Shown: piece by piece, positions 1 through 5,129 of the stretch
Numbering within the stretch: position 1 is the stretch's first letter
How the letters are laid out: each line of letters begins with the position of its first letter
Assembly (NCBI GenBank): GCA_007130585.1
Contig: SLSE01000152.1
Location: 1-6,445 of the forward strand
Direction of reading: 5' to 3'
Length of the DNA: 6,445 bases
Source: Syntrophomonadaceae bacterium
GTDB taxonomy: Bacteria; Bacillota; Dethiobacteria; DTU022
The notes under the pieces: generated by a model
Database searches by the model: none
What the model saw: the letters and a program-made list of their open reading frames with translations, nothing else
Told to the model about the DNA's origin: nothing
Position numbers and translations under genes: made by a program

Positions 1-960
1 GCCGTGCCGCTTACCCACCTTAACACGGAAAAACAGGTCCGCTGGGACAGTGCCGGCAAAATGCTCGATCAATTCTACAGTGACATGATCAGAGCCAATC
101 GCGACAGGGAATTGAAGAACCAGCTGAGCAGGGCAGTGGAAAAACGGCTGGCCGCGTTAAGGAAAAAATGGAACCAGCAAAAGAAAGAGCTTGAGTCGGC
201 GGAAAATGCATCCAGGCACCGCCTGTTTGGCGAACTGCTGCTGGCTTACGGCGACCGGGTACCGAAGGGGGCTGAAAGCGCCGCCTTGCCGGATCTATAC
301 AATCCCGGTGAAAACGTTATTGTCCCTCTCAATCCCGCAAAATCGGCCAGCGCAAATGCCCGGCATCATTTTAACCGCTACAAGAAAGCCAAAAGCGGCC
401 AGGATAAGATTAAGAAACAGCTTCGCAAAACCAGGGCTGAAATTGATTACGGCAAACAGCTGCTCTATACCATAGAAAACAGTTCCGGAGCAAGCCTGGA
501 AGAAATCAGGCAGGAGCTGGTTGATGCGGGCTATATCAGGGAAAAGAAAAAGCCCGGCGGTAAAAAAGACGCCGCCCCGCGCCCGCTTGAGTTTAAAACC
601 ACATCGGGCCGGACAGTCCTGGTCGGCAGGAACAACCGCCAGAACGATTACATCACGTTCAGGGCAGCCGTGAGGCGCGATACCTGGTTTCATGTCAAAA
701 ACCTTCCGGGAGGCCACGTGGCACTTAAAGAAGCGCCCTACCCGCCCCCTCCCGGGGATATTGAAGAGGCTGCTTTCCTGGCTGCCTATTACAGCAAAGG
801 CCGTGACAGCAGCGCAGTTGCCGTCGACTATACCGAAATCCGTCACGTGCGGCGCCGCCCGGGAGGCAAGCCGGGTTTTGTTTTCTACGAAAATTACGAA
901 ACAATTACCGTGAACCCGCAGGATGAACGGCTACGAGAATTATTCGGCCTTCCATTGTAA
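1..960 (+). CDS. rqcH: RqcH / NFACT family ribosome quality control protein, C-terminal part (5' truncated by window edge)
   Basis: The reading frame is open from base 1 and enters from outside the window, so the GTG at position 4 is internal and the start is off-window. About 319 residues are visible of a family usually near 570-590. RqcH binds 50S subunits carrying stalled nascent chains and recruits tRNA-Ala to add C-terminal alanine tails. Older annotations call it fibronectin-binding protein A. Visible parts in order are the end of the N-terminal NFACT-N region (DSAGKMLDQFY, about residues 16-26), a charged coiled-coil middle rich in K/R/E (about 27-185), and a C-terminal NFACT-R (DUF814) domain (about 196-305). 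NFACT-R shows LVGRNNRQNDY, DTWFHVKNLPGGHV, AAYYSKGRDSS and VDYT, all typical of the family. The Asp-Arg pair used for tRNA binding would lie off-window and cannot be checked. A PPPPG run sits in NFACT-R. The gene converges on rluD with 17 bp between stop codons. Confidence 0.93.
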   Translation, partial: AVPLTHLNTEKQVRWDSAGKMLDQFYSDMIRANRDRELKNQLSRAVEKRLAALRKKWNQQKKELESAENASRHRLFGELLLAYGDRVPKGAESAALPDLYNPGENVIVPLNPAKSASANARHHFNRYKKAKSGQDKIKKQLRKTRAEIDYGKQLLYTIENSSGASLEEIRQELVDAGYIREKKKPGGKKDAAPRPLEFKTTSGRTVLVGRNNRQNDYITFRAAVRRDTWFHVKNLPGGHVALKEAPYPPPPGDIEEAAFLAAYYSKGRDSSAVAVDYTEIRHVRRRPGGKPGFVFYENYETITVNPQDERLRELFGLPL

Positions 961-977
961 CAGGAGGCCCGGTGGTT

Positions 978-1934
978 TTACCTGTTTTTCAACCAGGTCA
1001 GGACTTTTTTGAATGGCCCGGGCAGGGGTGCGGAAAACTGCATGGTTTCTCCTGTCCGGGGGTGGGTAAAAGCAAGCCGGCGGGCGTGCAGGGCCTGGGC
1101 TGCCAGCAGTTCGTCGGGAAGGTCGCCTTTTCCGCCTTTTGCGTAAGTTTCATCCCCGACAACGGGATAACCGAGATGGGAAAGGTGAACCCGGATCTGA
1201 TGGGTGCGGCCTGTTTCAAGTTTAATTTTCAGAAGGGTGTAGTTCGGGTAGTATTTAACCGCCCGGTACCTGGTGACGGCTTCCCTGCCCCCCGCAACCA
1301 CGGCCATTTTTTTACGGTGCCGGGGATGGCGGGCGATGGGGGCTTCGATCCGCCCGGCCCCGGGACTGACCTGCCCGTGGACGAGGGCAATATATTCGCG
1401 CTGAATTTCCCTGGCTTTGAGCTGATCGGAAAGCGAACGGTGGGCAAAATCATTTTTGGCGGCGATCAGAAGTCCCGAGGTATCTTTATCGAGGCGGTGA
1501 ACAATGCCGGGGCGCATCACCCCGCCAATCCCTGAAAGGTCGTCGCAGTGATGGACCAGGGCGTTTACCAGGGTGCCCTCCCTGTGGCCGGGACCGGGAT
1601 GCACGACCATGCCGCGGGGCTTGTTGATCACCAGCAGGTCGCTGTCTTCATAGATAACGTCAAGCCTGATATCTTCGCCTTCAATTGAAGCCCCGGCAGG
1701 CGGTGGAATGGTCAGGCTGACCTGATCGCCCTCTTTCAGGCGGTAATTTTTATCTTCGCATTCTGTCCCGTTGACGAGAACAAGTTTATCTTCAACCAGT
1801 TTTTGGATCCGGCTGCGGGACTGGCCCGGCGCCTGGCAGGCAAGATAAGTATCGAGCCGGGTTCCGGCATCTTCTGCCGTCACAGAAAACTGCTTTCTTT
1901 CCCCGGGGCGGGGACCGTTTTCAGAAACCATCAT
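978..1934 (-). CDS. rluD: RluD-type (RluA family) 23S rRNA pseudouridine synthase
   Basis: The 318-residue product has the usual length and domain order of the RluA/RluD family. An N-terminal S4 RNA-binding domain (about residues 24-75, starting TRLDTYLA and containing the VLVNG loop) is followed by the pseudouridine synthase domain. The hallmark HRLDKDTSGL is at residues 146-155, with D149 the expected catalytic aspartate. GRTHQIRVHLSHLGYPVVGD further down is the conserved family C-terminal motif. E. coli RluD modifies uridines in helix 69 of 23S rRNA; which site this one modifies is inferred only from similarity. The ATG start overlaps the lgt stop in an ATGA arrangement. A second in-frame ATG directly follows, and with the GAAGG-like ribosome binding site at about 1939-1946 its spacing (about 7 nt) is better than that of the first (about 4 nt). 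The protein may therefore begin one residue later. It is the last gene of the lspA-lgt-rluD run. Confidence 0.95.
   Translation of the reverse strand: MMVSENGPRPGERKQFSVTAEDAGTRLDTYLACQAPGQSRSRIQKLVEDKLVLVNGTECEDKNYRLKEGDQVSLTIPPPAGASIEGEDIRLDVIYEDSDLLVINKPRGMVVHPGPGHREGTLVNALVHHCDDLSGIGGVMRPGIVHRLDKDTSGLLIAAKNDFAHRSLSDQLKAREIQREYIALVHGQVSPGAGRIEAPIARHPRHRKKMAVVAGGREAVTRYRAVKYYPNYTLLKIKLETGRTHQIRVHLSHLGYPVVGDETYAKGGKGDLPDELLAAQALHARRLAFTHPRTGETMQFSAPLPGPFKKVLTWLKNR
980..1010 (+). terminator. weak terminator-like hairpin downstream of rqcH, inside the rluD 3' end
   Basis: After the rqcH stop, the plus strand has ACCTG (980-984), a 9-base loop and CAGGT (994-998), then CAGGAC and six T residues (1005-1010). 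It lies wholly within the last codons of the convergent rluD gene. The stem is only 5 bp and is separated from the T-run by 6 bases, so it is at best a weak intrinsic terminator. No hairpin with a T-run is seen for rluD on the minus strand in the 17 bp spacer. Confidence 0.2.
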
Positions 1935-2734
1935 CTGGCCTTCTTCTTAACTTTTCCCGGCCTTTTCCGGGCCCGCCCGGACTGCTGTACCGACTTCGCG
2001 GGAAAAGCATAGTAGATAGCCGCAATGACAAGCAGGGAAACTGTAACAAGACCCAGGCTGAAAAGCTGGGCGGCCGATAATCCCAGCCAGACAGCTTCAC
2101 CATGGCGGAAAAATTCATTCGTAAAGCGCATCAAACCGTAGAGGGCAAAAAGCGAAACGGTAAGAAACCCGACAAAAGGACGGATAGGGCGTAGTTTTTT
2201 TAGAATGATAAAAATCAGAATTGCCCCCAGGGCGGCATAGAGCTGGACCGGGTGGCGCAGCAGGTCGTCGGCAAGACCGGCCGGCATGGCCCAGGGTACC
2301 GCGCTTTCCAGCCCGTAACAGCAGCCGTTCAGGAAGCAGCCCACCCGCCCGAAGGCATAACCAAGCGCCAGGTACGGGGCCAGGATATCTGTAACCCTGA
2401 GAAAACCGGTCCGGCGCCATCTGCTCCAGAGGTAAAGAAACAGGACCCCCAAAAAAAGTCCCCCGTAAAAGGACAGCCCGCCAAAGTGCGTAAAAAAGGC
2501 AGTAAAAGGCCGGGCGGTGTAGTATTCCCAGTTAATGAGAACATAAAGGATCCGGGCTCCGAGCAGCCCGCCAAAAGCGCCCACGATTACCGCTTCGAGC
2601 AGGTGATCGGGGTCCATTTTCTCACGGGGAGCTTCCCTGTACAGGGCCACGGCGGAGACCAGGATGCCGAGGGCAATCATTAAACCGTAAGAATGAACTG
2701 TTAAGTTGCCGATACTGAACATTTCCGGATACAT
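1931..2734 (-). CDS. lgt: prolipoprotein diacylglyceryl transferase Lgt (variant active-site motif)
   Basis: This 267-residue polytopic membrane protein transfers diacylglycerol from phosphatidylglycerol to the lipobox cysteine of prelipoproteins, the first step of lipoprotein maturation. Seen in order are HSYGLMI in the first membrane segment (Y16), HFGGLSFYGG (83-92), the signature region GRVGCFLNGCCYG (129-141), HPVQLY (161-166), NEFFR (206-210) and a basic tail ending KVKKKAR. About seven hydrophobic segments are apparent. Arginines matching E. coli R143 and R239 are kept (R130, R210). The positions of E. coli H103, N146 and E151 are Tyr, Cys and Cys. This GCFLNGCCYG form is, as I recall, common in clostridial and related Lgt proteins. 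I chose the ATG at 2734 because AGGGAG at 2743-2748 lies 8 nt upstream. A TTG one codon earlier (2737) is the alternative. The gene starts 4 bp after the lspA stop and overlaps rluD by 4 bp. Confidence 0.93.
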   Translation of the reverse strand: MYPEMFSIGNLTVHSYGLMIALGILVSAVALYREAPREKMDPDHLLEAVIVGAFGGLLGARILYVLINWEYYTARPFTAFFTHFGGLSFYGGLFLGVLFLYLWSRWRRTGFLRVTDILAPYLALGYAFGRVGCFLNGCCYGLESAVPWAMPAGLADDLLRHPVQLYAALGAILIFIILKKLRPIRPFVGFLTVSLFALYGLMRFTNEFFRHGEAVWLGLSAAQLFSLGLVTVSLLVIAAIYYAFPAKSVQQSGRARKRPGKVKKKAR

Positions 2735-2738
2735 CAAA

Positions 2739-3194
2739 TCAACTCCCTGCGCCCCGTAATTCCGGATCCCGCCAGAAGGCGATCAGAAAGATACCGATGC
2801 CGACAACTATTGCCGAATCGGCCACGTTAAATACGGGAGGCCAGATGGTAAAGTTTATAAAATCAACAACGTAGCCGCTGCTGATCCTGTCAATCAGGTT
2901 GCCAAAAGCGCCCCCCAGCTGCAGGGACAGGCCGAAACGCAGCCAGAAATGATCTTCGGCGAGAAGGCGGTAGTAGTACAGGATCAACGCCGCAACAGCA
3001 ACGGTGACAAGGATTAAAAAGGCAGTTTGGTACTGCAGCAAACCAAAGGCAGCCCCGGGGTTACGGACATAAGTAATGTAAAGGAAGTTATTTATTATTA
3101 CAATAGACTGCCCGATTTCCATGGATGTCGTAACCATATACTTGCTCAGCTGGTCCAGTGCAACGACCGCTGCCGCGATGATCAATAACCGCAA
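2739..3194 (-). CDS. lspA: lipoprotein signal peptidase LspA (signal peptidase II)
   Basis: The 151-residue membrane aspartyl protease cleaves the signal peptide of diacylglyceryl-modified prelipoproteins, the step after Lgt. Family motifs are all present: DQLSKYMV (14-21), RNPGAAFGLL (44-53), GGAFGNLIDR (94-103) and FNVADSAI (122-129). The two catalytic aspartates are predicted to be D102 in GNLIDR and D126 in NVADS. Four hydrophobic segments (about 3-20, 57-75, 86-101 and 121-141) match the family's four-helix topology, and the length is normal. The TTG start is well supported: GGAGGG at 3201-3206 lies 6-7 nt upstream, and the family N-terminus normally begins just before the first membrane helix. 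The gene is the first of the lspA-lgt-rluD run, and a possible promoter is visible upstream. Confidence 0.96.
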   Translation of the reverse strand: MRLLIIAAAVVALDQLSKYMVTTSMEIGQSIVIINNFLYITYVRNPGAAFGLLQYQTAFLILVTVAVAALILYYYRLLAEDHFWLRFGLSLQLGGAFGNLIDRISSGYVVDFINFTIWPPVFNVADSAIVVGIGIFLIAFWRDPELRGAGS

Positions 3195-3200
3195 ATTATT

Positions 3201-3206
3201 CCCTCC
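3201..3206 (-). promoter_or_regulatory. ribosome binding site deciding the TTG start of lspA
   Basis: On the minus strand the bases read GGAGGG, with AATAAT between it and the TTG at 3194-3192. The near-perfect Shine-Dalgarno match at normal spacing supports a TTG start. No ATG or GTG competes in frame before the first membrane helix. Confidence 0.8.
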
Positions 3207-3241
3207 GGCGATAAAGCCCCTGGTGAATGTCTAACTTTTTT

Positions 3242-3270
3242 ATTTTAACACAGGGAAGCCGGTTAGAACA
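3242..3270 (-). promoter_or_regulatory. possible extended -10 promoter for lspA-lgt-rluD
   Basis: The minus strand between the acyl-CoA ligase stop and lspA contains TGT-TAAAAT, with the TAAAAT at 3247-3242. This resembles a sigma-A extended -10 element (TGn plus TATAAT-like). A poor -35 candidate, TGTTCT at 3270-3265, lies 17 bp upstream. An A-rich stretch follows, which would put transcription start near 3235 and give a leader of about 40 nt. The -35 match is weak, so the call rests mostly on the extended -10. The operon could instead be read through from the upstream ligase gene, since no clear terminator separates them. Confidence 0.35.
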
Positions 3271-3273
3271 GGG

Positions 3274-4983
3274 TCACTTCTTCGCCCTTTCTTCCTCAAG
3301 CAGAACGCGGCGCAGTATTTTGCCGATAGCGCTGGTTGGCAGTTCGGACCGGAATTCCACCATGCGGGGCACTTTGAACCTGGCCAGTTTCTGCCGGCAG
3401 TATTCAATGATCTCCTCCTCGGTTGCAGTTTCCTCATCCATCAGGACAACATAGGCCTTGATTACTTCACCGTAATGATCGTCAGGAAGGCCGACCGAGA
3501 CCGCCTGGGCAACTTTGGGGTGCTCATGCAGCACTTCATCGACTTCGCGGGGGTATACGTTAAAACCTCCCGTAATAACCATGTCCTTCTTTCGATCCAC
3601 TATATAGAAGTAGCCGTCTTCATCCATTCTGGCAATATCCCCGGTAAATAGCCAGCCGTCGCGCAGGGTGGCGGCGGTTTCTTCAGGCCGGTTCCAGTAA
3701 CCTTTCATGACCTGGGGTCCCTTAATGATCAGTTCCCCTACTTCCCCTGCTTTAACCTCTATTGTTCCACTTTCAATATCCACCAGCTTGCATTCTGTAT
3801 CCGGGTAAGGCATGCCGATACTGCCCGGTTTACGCTCTCCGGTCAGCGGGTTGCAGTGGGTTACCGGTGATGCCTCGGAAAGACCATATCCTTCGAGCAG
3901 TTTAGAGCCCGTTCTTTCTTCAAAACGGGCCATGGTTTCTACAGGCATCGGGGCGGCACCGCTGTTGCAGATCTCGATTGCATCAATATGATATTTATCA
4001 GCATTTGGATGGTTGGCGATGGCATTATAAACCGTCGGCACAGCCGGCAGAAGCGGCGGTTTATATAACTTGATCAGCTCCAGCATGGCATCAAGATCAA
4101 AACGGGGCAGCAGAACCAGCCCCGACGGCATGGTCAGCCCGGTATTCATGGAACAGGTCATCCCGTACGAGTGGAAAAACGGCAGCACCGCTATTCCAAA
4201 GACCTGTTCGACGTCGCGCTCAAACTTGCGGGCAGTCCATTCTCCGATCCACTCTTTGATTTGAACAACATTGCTGGTCAGGTTATAATGGGTCAGCATG
4301 GCCGCTTTGGGGTAACCCGTGGTGCCGCCCGTATACTGAAATACAGCCAGGTCCTCCAGGGGATCAATCCGGGCAGCCTCCTCCAGTGGTTCCTGCTGTT
4401 CCAGGAGGATATCAAATGTCAGGTTATTACCTTCGACTTCGTTCCAGAGCAGGCGGGAGACAATTACATGTTCCACCGGCACCCTGTCCCGCACGGAGTG
4501 AAAAGAACCGAATACGGCATCCGCCCCGATAAAGACTTTGGCCCCGGAATCATTAAGAATATATTCCAGTTCGTCCGGGGTGTAGAGCGGGTTTACCTGG
4601 ACCACAACCGCCCCGAGTTTCATGCAGGCGTAATAACTGTATACATACTGGGGGCAGTTGGGAAGCATCAGCGCAACACGTTCTCCTTTTTCCACACCCA
4701 ATTCCGCCAGCGCCGCTGCCGTCAGGTCAATTTTTTCATGGAGTTCACGAAAAGTAACTTCACTGCCGAAGAAAACCAGCGCTACAAGGTCAGGGTAATC
4801 CCGGGTACAGTTTTTTAGATAGTCGTAAAGTGATATTTTCGGGTAATCAAGATTCCAACGGACGGGATAGTTTTTCAACCATGGCCTTTCGCTCAACACT
4901 TCCGCCTCCCATGCAAAGTAAAAGTTAGGGTAATTCACATATTTTTTAATATTCTGTGCATGGGTTGATTTACCTGCCGCCAA
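3274..4983 (-). CDS. long-chain fatty-acid--CoA ligase (AMP-binding, ANL superfamily)
   Basis: The 569-residue product carries all core motifs of adenylate-forming acyl-CoA synthetases. These are the P-loop-like YTGGTTGYPKAAMLTH (217-232), EGYGLSEASP (364-373), FTGDI (446-450), VDRKKDMVITGGFNVYPRE (462-480, including the hinge) and LPTSAIGKILRR (548-559), with K555 the expected catalytic lysine. It should activate a fatty acid with ATP to an acyl-AMP and then form acyl-CoA in the cytoplasm. The LPFFHSYG segment and overall similarity to FadD/LcfA favour medium- or long-chain substrates, though chain length cannot be read from sequence. The TTG start at 4983 is the first after an in-frame TAA and has GGGAG about 10 nt upstream. 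Family members often begin close to the RPWLKNYP segment (33-40). A GTG/TTG pair at 4899/4896 with a strong GGGAGG upstream is a serious alternative, giving about 540 residues. The gene lies 79 bp upstream of lspA on the same strand. Confidence 0.94.
   Translation of the reverse strand: MAAGKSTHAQNIKKYVNYPNFYFAWEAEVLSERPWLKNYPVRWNLDYPKISLYDYLKNCTRDYPDLVALVFFGSEVTFRELHEKIDLTAAALAELGVEKGERVALMLPNCPQYVYSYYACMKLGAVVVQVNPLYTPDELEYILNDSGAKVFIGADAVFGSFHSVRDRVPVEHVIVSRLLWNEVEGNNLTFDILLEQQEPLEEAARIDPLEDLAVFQYTGGTTGYPKAAMLTHYNLTSNVVQIKEWIGEWTARKFERDVEQVFGIAVLPFFHSYGMTCSMNTGLTMPSGLVLLPRFDLDAMLELIKLYKPPLLPAVPTVYNAIANHPNADKYHIDAIEICNSGAAPMPVETMARFEERTGSKLLEGYGLSEASPVTHCNPLTGERKPGSIGMPYPDTECKLVDIESGTIEVKAGEVGELIIKGPQVMKGYWNRPEETAATLRDGWLFTGDIARMDEDGYFYIVDRKKDMVITGGFNVYPREVDEVLHEHPKVAQAVSVGLPDDHYGEVIKAYVVLMDEETATEEEIIEYCRQKLARFKVPRMVEFRSELPTSAIGKILRRVLLEEERAKK
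4894..4910 (-). promoter_or_regulatory. alternative translation start of the acyl-CoA ligase
   Basis: On the minus strand, GGGAGG (4910-4905) is followed by GTG (4899-4897, 5 nt spacing) and TTG (4896-4894, 8 nt spacing), both in frame with the ligase. Starting here would give a protein beginning a few residues before RPWLKNYP, close to where many FadD/LcfA-type proteins begin. Both the Shine-Dalgarno match and its spacing are better than those of the upstream TTG at 4983. Confidence 0.45.
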
Positions 4984-5129
4984 TAAAAAAGTTCTCCCGG
5001 ATTAAAACCGGGGGGTGCGGGCTGCTAATTTATCCGGTTTCCTTCCTGCCAATTCGGTCATCGCCCGATTAACCCTTATTTTTTAGGTGTGATCTTGCCG
5101 GGTACTATTCAAGGTGGTAATTATTATGC
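4984..5129. other. intergenic spacer between the HD-GYP gene and the acyl-CoA ligase
   Basis: This 146 bp stretch lies between the stop of the HD-GYP gene and the TTG start of the ligase, both on the minus strand. I find no credible small gene, no strong intrinsic terminator for the HD-GYP gene and no good -35/-10 pair on the minus strand. It is patchy, with A/T-rich runs and a C-rich block near 5008-5024. The only structure is a short hairpin adjacent to the ligase start, listed separately. Confidence 0.6.
4985..5012 (-). promoter_or_regulatory. small hairpin followed by a T-run at the acyl-CoA ligase start
   Basis: On the minus strand a CCCGG arm (5012-5008), a TTTTAAT loop and a CCGGG arm (5000-4996) form a perfect 5 bp stem. 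It is followed by AGAAC and six T residues, directly before the TTG at 4983. The 3' arm contains most of the GGGAG Shine-Dalgarno of that start. It could be a weak terminator for the upstream gene or a leader that hides the ribosome binding site. The stem is short and the gap before the T-run is unusual for a terminator, so this is tentative. Confidence 0.25.

Noticed and set aside
295..846. Long open frame (183 codons) antisense to rqcH
   Set aside because: It lies wholly opposite a well-supported NFACT gene. Its translation has no recognisable domain and no good ribosome binding site was seen. It is a by-product of G+C-rich coding sequence.
972..1535. Open frame of 187 codons on the plus strand antisense to rluD
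   Set aside because: It mirrors the RluD frame exactly over conserved motifs and its product resembles no family I know. It starts just after an aggaggc sequence, which looks like a ribosome binding site, but the real gene on the opposite strand has all family motifs.
2252..2683. Plus-strand frame of 143 codons antisense to lgt
   Set aside because: It is antisense to transmembrane-coding sequence, and the translation is low in hydrophobic structure and unlike any known protein.
3238..3273. Possible terminator between the acyl-CoA ligase and lspA
   Set aside because: There are A/T runs and a repeated CCCTG, but the repeat is direct, not inverted, so no stem forms.
4171..4818. Plus-strand frame of 215 codons antisense to the acyl-CoA ligase
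   Set aside because: It is antisense to the most conserved part of the ligase, so the open frame is a composition effect. No domain or start signal supports it.
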